This document shows positions 52,691 to 61,833 of a stretch of 64,000 bases of DNA, one piece after another (the stretch's first letter is position 1; every line of letters starts with the position of its first letter). The DNA is from Cryobacterium soli (lineage in GTDB: Bacteria; Actinomycetota; Actinomycetes; Actinomycetales; Microbacteriaceae), in assembly GCF_003611035.1 (NCBI RefSeq), contig NZ_CP030033.1, positions 3,720,001 through 3,784,000 of the forward strand. Direction: 5' to 3'. The position numbers and the translations under genes were made by a program. The notes under the pieces were generated by a model. It had not been told where the DNA came from, made no database searches, and saw only the letters and a list, made by a program, of their open reading frames with translations.

Positions 52691-53748
52691 CCGTCACGAC
52701 AGCACCCGTCAGCACCACGGATGCCGCACCCGGCACCCCGCCCGGCCCCGGCACCCCCGCCAAGCGCGGCCGCCCGGCCGTGCCCGCCCGCAGCTTCTGG
52801 CTGCACACCGAGCGCTACGCCCTTCTGATCGCCTGGCTCGCCGTGATCGTGGTCTTCAGCCTGGCGTTGCCGAACACCTTCTTCACCCTCGGCAACCTGC
52901 AGAATGTGCTCGGCTCCCAGGCCGTGCTCCTGATCCTCGCCCTCGGCCTGCTGTTCCCGCTCACCGCCGGCGAGTTCGACCTGTCGGTGGCGTCGACCCT
53001 GTCGATGTCGTCGATGACCGTGGCCGTGCTCAACGCCCAGTTCGGGGTGCCGCTGCTGCCCAGCCTGGCCGCCGCGCTCGTGGTGGGTCTGGCCGTGGGC
53101 CTGATCAACGGGGTGCTCGTGGTGGTGTTCAAGATCGACTCCTTCATCGTCACCCTCGGCTCGGCCACCGTGATGCTCGGCCTGGTGCAGTGGATGAGCA
53201 ACTCCTCCTCGGTCACCGGTGTCGACTCGGCGCTCGTGCAGGCCACCGTCGGGTTCCGCGGGCTGCTCGGCATGCCCTTGCAGTTCTTCTACGGCCTCAT
53301 CGCCGCCGCGATCATCCTCGTGATCCTGACCTCCACCCCGATCGGCCGCCGGCTGCTGTTCGTGGGCCGGGGCCGCCAGGTCGCCGAACTCAGCGGCCTC
53401 AACGTCAACCGGCTCCGGATCGGCGCGTTCGTCGGCTCCGGCCTGGTCGCCAGCATCGCCGGCATCGTCTACGCGGGCAGCCTCGGCGGCGCGGACCCGT
53501 CCAGCGGCCAGTCGTTCCTGCTGCCGGCATTCGCGGCCTGCTACCTCGGCGCCACCGCCATCGTGCCCGGCCGGTTCAACGCCGTGGGCACCTTCATCGC
53601 GGTCTTCTTCCTCTTCACCGGGGTCGTCGGCCTGCAGATGCTCGGCGCGCAGAGCTTCGTGCAGCAGCTTTTCTACGGCGGCGCCCTGATCGTGGCCGTC
53701 GCCCTCTCCCAGGCGATCCGGCGGCAATCCGCCAAAGCGCACGCCTGA
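52687..53748 (+). CDS. Ribose-type ABC permease
   Basis: 353 residues, about ten helices of the BPD_transp_2 (RbsC) family: LLIAWLAVIVVFSLALPNTFFTLGNLQNVLGSQAVLLILALG, FPLTAGEFDLSVASTLSMSSM (the conserved G-x-x-D-L-S motif), LVVVFKIDSFIVTLGSATVMLGL, GSSFLLPAFAACYLGATAI-like ending. It forms the channel with the overlapping ATPase gene product. A Pro/Gly-rich cytosolic N-tail of about 35 residues precedes the first helix. Confidence 0.92.
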   Translation: MTVTTAPVSTTDAAPGTPPGPGTPAKRGRPAVPARSFWLHTERYALLIAWLAVIVVFSLALPNTFFTLGNLQNVLGSQAVLLILALGLLFPLTAGEFDLSVASTLSMSSMTVAVLNAQFGVPLLPSLAAALVVGLAVGLINGVLVVVFKIDSFIVTLGSATVMLGLVQWMSNSSSVTGVDSALVQATVGFRGLLGMPLQFFYGLIAAAIILVILTSTPIGRRLLFVGRGRQVAELSGLNVNRLRIGAFVGSGLVASIAGIVYAGSLGGADPSSGQSFLLPAFAACYLGATAIVPGRFNAVGTFIAVFFLFTGVVGLQMLGAQSFVQQLFYGGALIVAVALSQAIRRQSAKAHA

Positions 53749-53802
53749 CCCACAGCTTTTCCGGCTCCACCAACCGCCCCTCACCCCAGAAAAGGACCTC
53801 TC

Positions 53803-54888
53803 ATGGACATCGGCGTATTCATCCCGATCGGCAACAACGGCTGGCTCATCTCCAACACCTCGCCGCAGTACAAGCCCAGCTACGACTTCAACCTCGAGAT
53901 CGTCAAGAAGGCCGAGGACTACGGTTTCGAGTTCGCGCTCTCGATGATCAAGTTCCGCGGGTTCGGCGGCGACAGCGAATTCTGGGACTACAACCTCGAG
54001 TCGTTCACCCTGATGGCCGGGCTCGCCGCCGCCACCGAGCGGATCAAGCTCTACGCATCCGCCGCCGTGCTGGCCCTGCCGCCCGCGGTCGCCGCCCGGA
54101 TGGCCACCACAGTCGACTCCATCTCGCACGGCCGGTTCGGCGTCAACCTGGTCTCCGGCTGGGCGAAGGACGAATATGCCCAGATGGGCATCTGGCCCGG
54201 CGATGTGCACTTCGAACGCCGCTACCGGTACACCGAAGAGTACGTGCGCGTCATGCAGGACCTCTGGACCACGGGCGTCAGCGACTTCAAGGGTGAGTTC
54301 TTCACCATGGAAGACTGCAAGATGCTGCCGATGCCCGAAACCCACATCCCCGTGGTCTCAGCCGGCCAGAGCGCCGTGGGCATCGAATTCGCCGCCAAGT
54401 ACGCCGACTACAACTTCGTGATGGGCCTGGGCGTCAACACCCCCACCGCACACGCCTCCGGGGTCACCGCGCTGGCCGTGGCCGCCGAGAAGACCGGCCG
54501 TGACGTGGGCGCCTACGTGCTGTTCATGATCATCTCCGGCGAGACCGACGCCGAGGCCCAGGCCCTCTGGCAGAACTACAACGACGGCATCGACCTCACC
54601 GCCATCGGCTGGATGATCGGCCAGGCCGCCAGCGACACCGGCGACGAGACCAGCACCGCCAAGACCATCGCCGCGCCAGAGGGCGCCGTCAACCTCAACA
54701 TGGGCACCCTGGTGGGCTCCTACGAGACCGTCGCGAAGCTGCTCGACGAGGCCGCAGAGGTGCACGGCACCAAGGGCATCATGCTGGTCTTCGACGACTT
54801 TATCAAGGGAATGGACGACTTCGGCACCAAGATCCAGCCGCTGATGACCTCCCGCGCCGACGTGGTGGCCGACCTGTCGGTGTCGTGA
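53803..54888 (+). CDS. rutA: Pyrimidine monooxygenase RutA
   Basis: 361 residues, aligning from memory along its whole length with E. coli Rut[123 protein letters not shown]. RutA uses FMNH2 and O2 to cleave the uracil N3-C4 amide bond and form ureidoacrylate. Here rutC-G are missing; a nitrilase-type and an amidase-signature enzyme follow, so the downstream route differs and the true ring may be uracil, thymine or another cyclic ureide. AGGA lies upstream of the ATG. It overlaps the next gene by 4 nt. Confidence 0.9.
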   Translation: MDIGVFIPIGNNGWLISNTSPQYKPSYDFNLEIVKKAEDYGFEFALSMIKFRGFGGDSEFWDYNLESFTLMAGLAAATERIKLYASAAVLALPPAVAARMATTVDSISHGRFGVNLVSGWAKDEYAQMGIWPGDVHFERRYRYTEEYVRVMQDLWTTGVSDFKGEFFTMEDCKMLPMPETHIPVVSAGQSAVGIEFAAKYADYNFVMGLGVNTPTAHASGVTALAVAAEKTGRDVGAYVLFMIISGETDAEAQALWQNYNDGIDLTAIGWMIGQAASDTGDETSTAKTIAAPEGAVNLNMGTLVGSYETVAKLLDEAAEVHGTKGIMLVFDDFIKGMDDFGTKIQPLMTSRADVVADLSVS

Positions 54889-55817
54889 GCGGCTCCGCCG
54901 ACAGCCTGCACCGCATCCTGAACGTCGCCGTGGTGCAGTCGGGCGGATGCTCGCCCGACCGTGCCACGGCCGTGGCCGGCCTGCTCGACCTGTTCGAGCA
55001 GGCCGCCGCGCCCGGCGTGGACGTGGTGGTGTTCCCCGAACTGGCGACCACGCCGTATTTCGGCGGCAGCACCGACGACGCCTTCACGGACTGGGCCCAG
55101 ACCATCCCCGGCCCCGACACGGATGCGTTCGCCGCGGCCGCCCGGCGGCTGGGCACCGGGGTGATCTTCGGGCTCTACGAACGGGCCGCGGACGGCACGC
55201 TGTACAACTCGGCCGTCGTGATCGACGCGCAGGGCGCCCTCGTGCCCGGCACGAGTTTTCGCGGTGATACCGTGCCGGCCTACCGCAAGGCGTCGATCCC
55301 GATGAACCAGGTCGGCGACGTGGCGATCAACGAGAAGCGGTTCTTCGAGCCCGGCGAGGGCACCGTGGTCTTCGAGGCCTTCGGCACCCGCATCGCCTGC
55401 CTGATCTGTTACGACCGCACCTTCCCGGAGCACTGGCTGGCCGCCCGGGCCGCAGGGGCGGAGGTTGTGGTGGCGCTGGTGAGCTCTTTGGGCACCCGCG
55501 AGGCCCTCTTCACGGCGGAACTGCAGGTGCGGGCGCTGGAATCCCAGGTCTGGATCGTCGCCCCCAACCGCGGCGGACCTGAGACCCTGGCCGGGGTCAC
55601 CACGAGCTACTTCGGGCTCTCCTGTGTCGTCGCCCCCGACGGCGTGGTCGTCGCCGCGGCCCCTGCGCACACCAATCCGGTGCTGCTGCACGCCGGGCTC
55701 GACCTCGCCGAGGTCGAGCGGGTGCGCGCCGCCTTCCCGCTCAGTCGCGACCGCCGCCCGCAACTGTTCCACTATCTCGCCGAGCAGGCCGACCTGCTGC
55801 ACGCGACCAACCACTAG
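54885..55817 (+). CDS. Carbon-nitrogen hydrolase (nitrilase superfamily, N-carbamoyl amidase type)
   Basis: 310 residues. The Glu-Lys-Cys triad is E52 in [14 protein letters not shown]135 in [11 protein letters not shown] and C175 in [18 protein letters not shown]. The pattern resembles N-carbamoylputrescine and beta-ureidopropionase branches, which split ureido groups to amine, CO2 and ammonia. Placed directly after RutA (GTGA overlap), it could hydrolyse ureidoacrylate, the job done by RutB in E. coli. It is intracellular, with no signal peptide. Confidence 0.88.
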   Translation: MSGSADSLHRILNVAVVQSGGCSPDRATAVAGLLDLFEQAAAPGVDVVVFPELATTPYFGGSTDDAFTDWAQTIPGPDTDAFAAAARRLGTGVIFGLYERAADGTLYNSAVVIDAQGALVPGTSFRGDTVPAYRKASIPMNQVGDVAINEKRFFEPGEGTVVFEAFGTRIACLICYDRTFPEHWLAARAAGAEVVVALVSSLGTREALFTAELQVRALESQVWIVAPNRGGPETLAGVTTSYFGLSCVVAPDGVVVAAAPAHTNPVLLHAGLDLAEVERVRAAFPLSRDRRPQLFHYLAEQADLLHATNH

Positions 55818-55857
55818 ACCGCGCCGCCTTCGGCGCTGTCAGCAGAACGGGTACCCC

Positions 55858-57621
55858 ATGAGCACCACCACCGGCACGAACACCGTCTTCGGCAACGAGC
55901 AGGCGCGCCTCACCATCACGCCCCTGCTGCAGGCTGGGCTGGAGGAGAGCCGCCGCCACCCGATGCCGGCGTCGCCCTCCGCCGACGCCAACGAGCCCGG
56001 CCACGCAGACCTGCTGTTCCGGAGATTGCTCGCCGCCGCAGATCCGGCGGGGCCAGGCGCGACCGGTGTGGTGGTCGGTCAGCCGGCGGGGGAGCCGGCC
56101 GGTGAGGCCGTTGGTGCCGTGGTGCCCGCCGTCACGACCGCCGCCGCGCCTGCCATCCTGGCTGCGGGCGCGGCCACCATGCCGGGTGCGGCACCCCTCC
56201 ACGTTCCCACCCTTACCGTCACCGAACTGCTCGCCGCCTATCGCGCCGGAACGCTCACGCCATCCGCGGCCATGGCGCTGCTCGAGCCACGGTGGGCCGC
56301 CGACGGTCCGGCTCCGGCCGCGGTGCTGGCCGGGATCGCGGGCATCCGGCAGGCCGCCGCGGCCAGCGACGAGCGCTACCGCACCGGTACCGAGCGCCCG
56401 TTGGAGGGCATCCCGTTCACCATCAAGGACATCATCGACGTGGCCGGCACCCCGGTGACGGCCGGTTCGAACCAGACCGGCGACCGCATCGCCCCGGCCG
56501 ATGCCACCGTGGTCAGCCGGCTGCGGGCCGCCGGGGCGATCCCGGTGTTCATGTCGGCCACCACCGAGTTCGCCTGTGGCTCCCCGCACAACGACCGCTA
56601 CGGCCCGGTGCCCAACCCCTGGGACGAGACCCGCTGGACCGGCGGCTCCTCCACCGGGTCGGCCGCCGCGCTGGCCGCCGGACTCGTGCCGTTCGCGCTC
56701 GGCAGCGACACCGGCGGGTCGATCCGGGTGCCGTCCGCGCTCTGCGGCCTCACCGGCATCAAGCCCACCTACGGGCTCGTGCCGCGCACCGGAGTGGCCT
56801 CGCTGTCGTGGACCATGGACCACGTGGGCCCGATGGCCCGCTCCGCCGCCGACCTGGCCCTGCTGCTGCCGCTCATGGCCGGCCCCGACGGTGTCGACCC
56901 GACTGCCGGCGCCACCGTGCCCCGCCTCGCCGCCGACCCGGTCCTGGTCGCCGGGATGCGCATCGGCGTGCCGCGCGGCTGGTTCACCGACCGCTGCGAC
57001 GCCGCCGTGCTCACCGCGTACGAAGACGCGATCGCGATATTCGCCGGGCTCGGGGCCCAGATCGTGCCGATCGAATTCGATGGCCTCGAGGCCGTGCACG
57101 ACGAGTCCTGGAACGTGTTCTACGGCGAACTCGCCTCCAACCAGGAGGCCAACAACGACCGACGCGACCTCTTCGACGCGGGCACCAACGCCCGGCTGGA
57201 CTGCGGTTTTGTACCGCTCGCGGTGGACTACCTGCGGGCGCTGCGCCGTCGGCCGCTCGTGCAACAGCATGTGCTCGACCGGATGGACGCCGCCCACGTC
57301 GACCTGCTGCTCACGCCCGGCATCGGCGCCACCGCCCCGCGGCTCGACGACCTCACCATGACCGTGGACGGTGAGGTGTTCAACCTGCACGACGTGGTGC
57401 CGCGCAACACCCGGCTCTGGGACTACACGGGCTTCCCGGCCCTGATGGCACCCGCCGGGCTGGCCCCGGACGGCCTGCCCGTGGGCATCCAGGTCATCGC
57501 CCGGCCCTGGCAGGATGAGCTCTGCCTGGCCGCCGCGATGGCGTTCCAGGACGCCACCGACCACCACCGCCGGCTCCCGGGCGTGGCCGGCACCGGGGCG
57601 CCCGAGCGCCCGGTTTCATGA
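55858..57621 (+). CDS. Amidase-signature enzyme with long N-terminal extension
   Basis: 587 residues. The Ser-Ser-Lys triad is K190 in FTIKDIIDVAGTP, cis-Ser S264 in TGGSSTGSAAALAAG and nucleophile S288 in GSDTGGSIRVPSALCG. Signature amidases cleave linear amides, allophanate, biuret-like or nicotinamide-type bonds. The first ~115 residues (low-complexity Ala/Pro/Gly up to LTVTELLAAYRAG) have no counterpart in typical ~470-residue members. It is 40 bp after the nitrilase-type gene and overlaps the MFS gene by ATGA. Substrate presumably a product of ring cleavage. Confidence 0.9.
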   Translation: MSTTTGTNTVFGNEQARLTITPLLQAGLEESRRHPMPASPSADANEPGHADLLFRRLLAAADPAGPGATGVVVGQPAGEPAGEAVGAVVPAVTTAAAPAILAAGAATMPGAAPLHVPTLTVTELLAAYRAGTLTPSAAMALLEPRWAADGPAPAAVLAGIAGIRQAAAASDERYRTGTERPLEGIPFTIKDIIDVAGTPVTAGSNQTGDRIAPADATVVSRLRAAGAIPVFMSATTEFACGSPHNDRYGPVPNPWDETRWTGGSSTGSAAALAAGLVPFALGSDTGGSIRVPSALCGLTGIKPTYGLVPRTGVASLSWTMDHVGPMARSAADLALLLPLMAGPDGVDPTAGATVPRLAADPVLVAGMRIGVPRGWFTDRCDAAVLTAYEDAIAIFAGLGAQIVPIEFDGLEAVHDESWNVFYGELASNQEANNDRRDLFDAGTNARLDCGFVPLAVDYLRALRRRPLVQQHVLDRMDAAHVDLLLTPGIGATAPRLDDLTMTVDGEVFNLHDVVPRNTRLWDYTGFPALMAPAGLAPDGLPVGIQVIARPWQDELCLAAAMAFQDATDHHRRLPGVAGTGAPERPVS

Positions 57622-59084
57622 GCGCCGGCACCGACGCGCGCAGGGCCTGGCAGATCCTCTTCGCCACCAGCCTCAGCGTCATCCTCGTCTTCATCAACTC
57701 CAGCGGCCTGTCCATCGCGCTGCCCAGCCTCACCCGCGACCTCGGGGCGTCCACGATCCAGGTCACCTGGGTGCTGCTGGTCTACATGCTCGCCACGACC
57801 ACGCTGATCCTGGTCTTCGGCCGGGTCGCCGACATCCTCGGCCGCCGCCGGCTCTACCTGGCCGGCATCGTGATCTTCATGCTCGCCACCCTGGGCTGCG
57901 GTCTCGCCGCCGACCCCGCCTTCCTCATCGCCATGCGTCTCGTGCAGGGCGTGGGCGCCGCGGCGATCATCACCAACACCACCGCCCTGCTCACGGATGT
58001 CTTCCCCGGCCACATCCTCTCCAGCGGCTTAGGGCTCAACGCCACCGTCGCCGCGGTCGGGCAGGTGCTCGGCCCGCTGCTCGGCGGGGTCGTCACCGAT
58101 GTCGTCGGCTGGCGCTGGATCTTCCTCGGCGGCCTGCCGATCAGCCTGATCGGGCTGCTCTTCTCGATGAAGCTCATCCCCCGGTCCGGGCCCCGGGTGC
58201 GGCACGAGAGCATGGACTACCTCGGCAGTGTGCTCTCGGTGCTGGGCATCGCCTTGCTCGTGATGGTGGTCTCCTTCGGCGGCGAGCTCGGCTGGAGCAG
58301 CCCGGCGATCCTGGCCATGGTGGTGGCAGCGGTCGTGGTGTGGACCTGGTTCGTCCTGCTGCAGAAACGCCGCGAGCATCCGCTGATCGATGTGAACCTG
58401 TTCAAAAGTCGAACTATCTCGTTCATCTACCTGGCTGCGTTCTTCAATGCGATCAGCAACTTCGCAATCGTGCTGCTGGCCTCGCTGTACCTGCAGGGGG
58501 TGCAGGGGCTCAGCGCCATCGACGCCGGCGTGATGATCCTGCCCGCCCCGGTGGGCACCATGCTCGCCGCCGGGTTCGCCGGCCGGTTGGTGCGCACGGT
58601 GAACCCCCGCTGGCTCACCTCAGGCGGCATGCTGCTGATCTGCGCCGGGGCGCTGCTGTTCGCCGCCACCCTCGGTGCGCACACCGCGTATCCGTTCATC
58701 GCCGCGGCGCTGTTCCTGGTGGGGCTCGGCGTGGGGCTGTTCATGACGCCGAACACCTCGGCGCTGATGTCGCGGGTGCCGGCCACCCGGCGCGGCATCG
58801 CCAACGCCATCCGGTCGACCCTGCAGAACGCCGGCTACCTGTTCAGCACCGCGATCGCGCTGGCCATCGCCACCGGCGGGCTCAGCGCCTCGGAGCGGCT
58901 CGCCGCCTACAACGGCACCCTGTTCGGCATGGACCCCGGCGGCCTGAACGCTTTCGTCACCGGAGTGCAGTGGGCGCTGGTGCTCTTCGCGGTGCTCGCG
59001 CTCATCGGCGGCATCCTCAGCGTGATCGGCCCGCGCCCGGGCCGCGCCCGAACCCTGCCTATCATCGTGATCACCGATCCATGA
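57618..59084 (+). CDS. MFS transporter, DHA2-like (14 helices)
   Basis: 488 residues. ILFATSLSVILVFINSSGLSIALPSLTRDLGASTIQVTWVLLVYMLATTTLILVFGRVADILGRRRLYLAG carries motif A (G-R-V-A-D-I-L-G-R-R-R) and motif D1; GLNATVAAVGQVLGPLLGGV is motif C of drug/proton antiporters. It is probably an exporter of a toxic intermediate or an alternative importer of the heterocycle. Overlaps the amidase gene by 4 nt. Confidence 0.92.
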   Translation: MSAGTDARRAWQILFATSLSVILVFINSSGLSIALPSLTRDLGASTIQVTWVLLVYMLATTTLILVFGRVADILGRRRLYLAGIVIFMLATLGCGLAADPAFLIAMRLVQGVGAAAIITNTTALLTDVFPGHILSSGLGLNATVAAVGQVLGPLLGGVVTDVVGWRWIFLGGLPISLIGLLFSMKLIPRSGPRVRHESMDYLGSVLSVLGIALLVMVVSFGGELGWSSPAILAMVVAAVVVWTWFVLLQKRREHPLIDVNLFKSRTISFIYLAAFFNAISNFAIVLLASLYLQGVQGLSAIDAGVMILPAPVGTMLAAGFAGRLVRTVNPRWLTSGGMLLICAGALLFAATLGAHTAYPFIAAALFLVGLGVGLFMTPNTSALMSRVPATRRGIANAIRSTLQNAGYLFSTAIALAIATGGLSASERLAAYNGTLFGMDPGGLNAFVTGVQWALVLFAVLALIGGILSVIGPRPGRARTLPIIVITDP

Positions 59085-59145
59085 TCCGGCCCTCGACCCT
59101 CGACCCTCGACCCCCGACCAACGCGAACCGACATCAGGAGCAGCC

Positions 59146-59811
59146 ATGAGCACCACCCCAGACACCACCGCCACAGTAGGCGCAGCGACCCCGGATGCCG
59201 CGGCCGACTACGCCGCCGCCGGCTACACCGGGGGCCTGGAACCGGGTGCCCGGCCGGCGCTGATCATCGTCGACCCGGTCGTGGCCTACATCGACACGAC
59301 CTGCGGCCTCTACGCGGGGGTGGAGAAACCCGTCGAGCAGATGAAGGTGCTCGCCGAGGGCGCCCGCGCCGCCGGCGTGCCCGTCTTCATCACCACAGTT
59401 CTGCTCGCCGCGGACGGGTCGGACGCCGGGGTCTTCTTCCGCAAGGTGCCGGCCCTGGCCGCGTTCCTGCCCGACAGCCCGTACTCCGCGTTCATCGACG
59501 GCCTGGCCCCGCTGCCCGGCGACACCCTGATCACCAAGCAGTACCCGAGCGCGTTCTTCGGCACCTCGCTGGCGTCGAACCTCGTGGCGCGCGGCATCGA
59601 CACCGCCGTGATCGCGGGGCTGAGCACCAGCGGATGCGTGCGCGCATCCGCGATCGACGCCATGCAGAACGGTTTCATCCCGATCATCGTGGAAGACGCC
59701 GTGGGCGACCGGCTGCCCGAGGTACACGCCGCCAACATCTTCGACCTCGGCATGAAGACCGGCGAGATCTACTCCACCGCGCTGGTGCTGGCCTACTGGC
59801 AGTCGCTCTAG
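59146..59811 (+). CDS. Isochorismatase-family hydrolase (N-carbamoylsarcosine amidase-like)
   Basis: 221 residues. Triad D43 in PALIIVDPVVAYIDTTCG, K131 in LITKQYPSAFFGT and C164 in AGLSTSGCVRASAIDAMQNGF; VEDAVGDR follows as in N-carbamoylsarcosine amidohydrolase and maleamate amidase. RutB belongs to the same superfamily, though this protein is closer to the carbamoylsarcosine group by its G-x-x-T/S-S-G-C-V-R-A motif. It lies 61 bp after the MFS gene with its own AGGAG site and is the last gene of the run. A triple ccctcga repeat sits in the gap (59091-59112). Confidence 0.88.
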   Translation: MSTTPDTTATVGAATPDAAADYAAAGYTGGLEPGARPALIIVDPVVAYIDTTCGLYAGVEKPVEQMKVLAEGARAAGVPVFITTVLLAADGSDAGVFFRKVPALAAFLPDSPYSAFIDGLAPLPGDTLITKQYPSAFFGTSLASNLVARGIDTAVIAGLSTSGCVRASAIDAMQNGFIPIIVEDAVGDRLPEVHAANIFDLGMKTGEIYSTALVLAYWQSL

Positions 59812-59870
59812 CGGCGGGGCCCGCAGCCCCGGAGCCCTCAGCAACGGGGTCCGTTCAGCCCTGGTCCGCT

Positions 59871-59936
59871 AACTGTTCCCCAAGCGGACAATTGCGTCCG
59901 GTGTGCCGGCACCATTTGTCCGAACGGGGAACAGTT
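59871..59936. repeat. Palindromic hairpin element (family C), best copy
   Basis: AACTGTTCCCCAAGCGGACA and the right arm TTGTCCGAACGGGGAACAGTT pair almost perfectly around GCGTCCGGTGTGCCGGC. It lies after the isochorismatase gene and before the ArsR-like operators. Confidence 0.85.
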
Positions 59937-59994
59937 GCACCGCCGACCGACCGGCGGGCTTGCCTGTTCCGCGCTGCGGTGCCGGCGTAAGCCC

Positions 59995-60012
59995 ATTGAC
60001 CTTCGTCGATGT
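59995..60012 (+). promoter_or_regulatory. ArsR-like operator 1, overlapping the -35 box
   Basis: ATTGACCTTCGTCGATGT contains ATTGAC-N4-GTCGAT, an imperfect dyad typical of ArsR/SmtB sites. TTGACC at 59996-60001, a 17-bp spacer and CATACT (60019-60024) form the promoter. Confidence 0.65.
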
Positions 60013-60031
60013 TCCCGCCATACTGGGCAAT

Positions 60032-60049
60032 ATTGACGTCCGTCGATAT
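60032..60049 (+). promoter_or_regulatory. ArsR-like operator 2
   Basis: ATTGACGTCCGTCGATAT repeats operator 1 in direct orientation, 37 bp downstream, between the -10 box and the arsM start. Confidence 0.65.
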
Positions 60050-60070
60050 GTGCTGGAGGTAGGACCGCAG

Positions 60071-60832
60071 ATGACCGAGAAGAGCGTAACTGAGAAGTCG
60101 GCCATCACCGAGCTGGTGCGCGAGCGATACGCCGCGCAGGCGCTGCAGATCACGGACGTGAGTAACGGTTCCTGCTGCGGTACGCCGTTGGAGACCAGCG
60201 ACGTCTTCGGCTCGGCGCTGTACACGGTCTCAGAGCAGACCGAGGTGCCGGATGCGGCGATGCTGGCCAGCATCGGCTGCGGCAACCCCACCGCGGTGGC
60301 CGACCTGCGTGCGGGTGAGACCGTGCTCGACCTCGGCTCCGGCGGCGGCATCGACGTGCTGCTCTCGGCCCGGCGGGTAGGCCCAACGGGTTTCGCCTAC
60401 GGCCTCGACATGACCGACGAGATGCTGGCCCTGGCCCGCGCGAACGCCGCCAAGGCCGGCGCCACGAACGTCGAGTTTCTCAAGGGCTTCATCGAGGAGA
60501 TCCCGCTGCCGGATGCCACGGTCAACGTGATCATCTCCAATTGCGTGATCAACCTCTCGGCCGACAAGAGCGCCGTCGCCCGCGAGATGTTCCGGGTGCT
60601 CGCACCGGGCGGACGCCTCGGGCTCTCTGACGTGGTGGCCGAGAACCAACTCAGCGAGGCCGAGCGTATCGAGCGGGGCTCCTACGCGGGCTGCATCGCC
60701 GGGGCGCTCTCCGACGAGGAATACCGGGTGGCGCTGACCGCCGTGGGGTTCACCGACATCAGCGTGGAGTTCACCCACGAGGTGGCCGCCCAGATGCACG
60801 GCGCCATCATCAAGGCCGTCAAGCCGATCTAG
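60071..60832 (+). CDS. arsM: Arsenite S-adenosylmethionine methyltransferase
   Basis: 253 residues. SAM motif [19 protein letters not shown]; arsenic-binding cysteines C35/C36 (GSCCGT), C70 (SIGCGNPTA), C158 (ISNCVINLS) and C208 ([10 protein letters not shown]). The 50-residue spacing of the last two matches characterised ArsM enzymes. It converts trivalent arsenic to methylated species. TGGAGG lies 10-15 nt before the ATG. Two ArsR-like sites flank its promoter, though no arsR is visible. It stands alone. Confidence 0.93.
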   Translation: MTEKSVTEKSAITELVRERYAAQALQITDVSNGSCCGTPLETSDVFGSALYTVSEQTEVPDAAMLASIGCGNPTAVADLRAGETVLDLGSGGGIDVLLSARRVGPTGFAYGLDMTDEMLALARANAAKAGATNVEFLKGFIEEIPLPDATVNVIISNCVINLSADKSAVAREMFRVLAPGGRLGLSDVVAENQLSEAERIERGSYAGCIAGALSDEEYRVALTAVGFTDISVEFTHEVAAQMHGAIIKAVKPI

Positions 60833-60865
60833 CTGCCGAGCCCACGCCTGCAGGTCGTCTCGCGT

Positions 60866-60980
60866 GGTCTCGACAGGCTCGACCGACGAAATGGTCGCGC
60901 CCACACGTTGGTCGAGACCTCGTGAGGTGCGGGATGGTCGCGCCCACGCGTTGGTCGAGCGTGTCGAGACCCCGTGACCT
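60866..60980. repeat. Family B repeat cluster
   Basis: GGTCTCGACAGGCTCGACC (60866) faces GTTGGTCGAGCGTGTCGAGACCCC (ending near 60973), with a partial copy between. ATGGTCGCGCCCAC is repeated in the interior. It lies between convergent arsM and alpha/beta hydrolase genes. Confidence 0.8.
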
Positions 60981-61044
60981 GCGTGCGCGACGCGCCCACG
61001 CGTCGGGCCGCCTCCTGCGGGGCTGAGCGGCCCCGCGACCGCGC

Positions 61045-61833
61045 TCAGTACGAGCCTGGCAGCCCCAGGAACTTGATCGCCGCATCCCGGAACGCCCGGG
61101 AGGTGGGCGCGTTGAAGTGATTGCGGCCGGGGATCTCGAAGAACGCCGCGCGCGGGGTGGCTTCGGCCAGGGCGCGCGAGGCCTCGAGGATGCGGTCCTC
61201 GCTGCCGGTGGCGAAGAGCACCCGCTGTTCGGGTGCGTTCGCGGCGTGCGGCTGCGGGCCGTCGCGCATGCCCTCCACGAGGGCGATGAGCGCCTCGAGG
61301 TCGTTGTCGCGGATGGCGCCGGCCATTTTCAGGTACGCGGCGGTGAGCGCATCCGTCACCGGGGTGCCTTCGCGCACGAACGCGAGCGCCTCGTCGACTC
61401 GGAACCGGGTGAGCGGGTCGCCGTCGGGGATGCCGCCGAAGACCGCGCGGTTGATGCGCGTGGGCATGAACCGGGCGGCGTGCCAGCCGACCCGGGCGCC
61501 GAGCGAGTAGCCCACGTAGTCGACCTCGTCGAGCATGAAGGTGTCGAGCACGGTGAGCACGTCGGTGACGAGCAGGTCCATCGAGTACGCATCGGAGGAG
61601 TGCGGCTTGTCGCTCTGGCCGTGGCCGCGCTGGTCGATCGCGATGACGTGGTACCCCTCGCGCACGAGGTCGCGGATCCAGCCCGTGGCATGGAAGTTGG
61701 CCAGCGCGCTCGAGGCGAAACCGTGCACCGCGAGCACGGTGGGGGCATCGGGGTCGCCGAATTCGTAGGTGGCGATCTGCACGTTGTCGGGGGAGATGAC
61801 AGTGCGGGCGGGCGGGGCTGGGGGAGTATGCAT
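61045..61833 (-). CDS. Alpha/beta hydrolase
   Basis: 262 residues. VLAVHGFASSALANFHATGW is the oxyanion region, VIAIDQRGHGQSDKP the family strand, VDYVGYSLGARVGWHAA the nucleophile elbow (G-Y-S-L-G), acid near GSEDRILEA and His in IPGRNHFNAPTSRAF. It could be a general esterase, or, given the nearby Rut-like genes, an aminoacrylate hydrolase like RutD; sequence alone does not decide. ATG 61833 starts MHTPPAPPARTVISPDN, a short Pro-rich lead. It is not in an operon. Confidence 0.82.
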   Translation of the reverse strand: MHTPPAPPARTVISPDNVQIATYEFGDPDAPTVLAVHGFASSALANFHATGWIRDLVREGYHVIAIDQRGHGQSDKPHSSDAYSMDLLVTDVLTVLDTFMLDEVDYVGYSLGARVGWHAARFMPTRINRAVFGGIPDGDPLTRFRVDEALAFVREGTPVTDALTAAYLKMAGAIRDNDLEALIALVEGMRDGPQPHAANAPEQRVLFATGSEDRILEASRALAEATPRAAFFEIPGRNHFNAPTSRAFRDAAIKFLGLPGSY

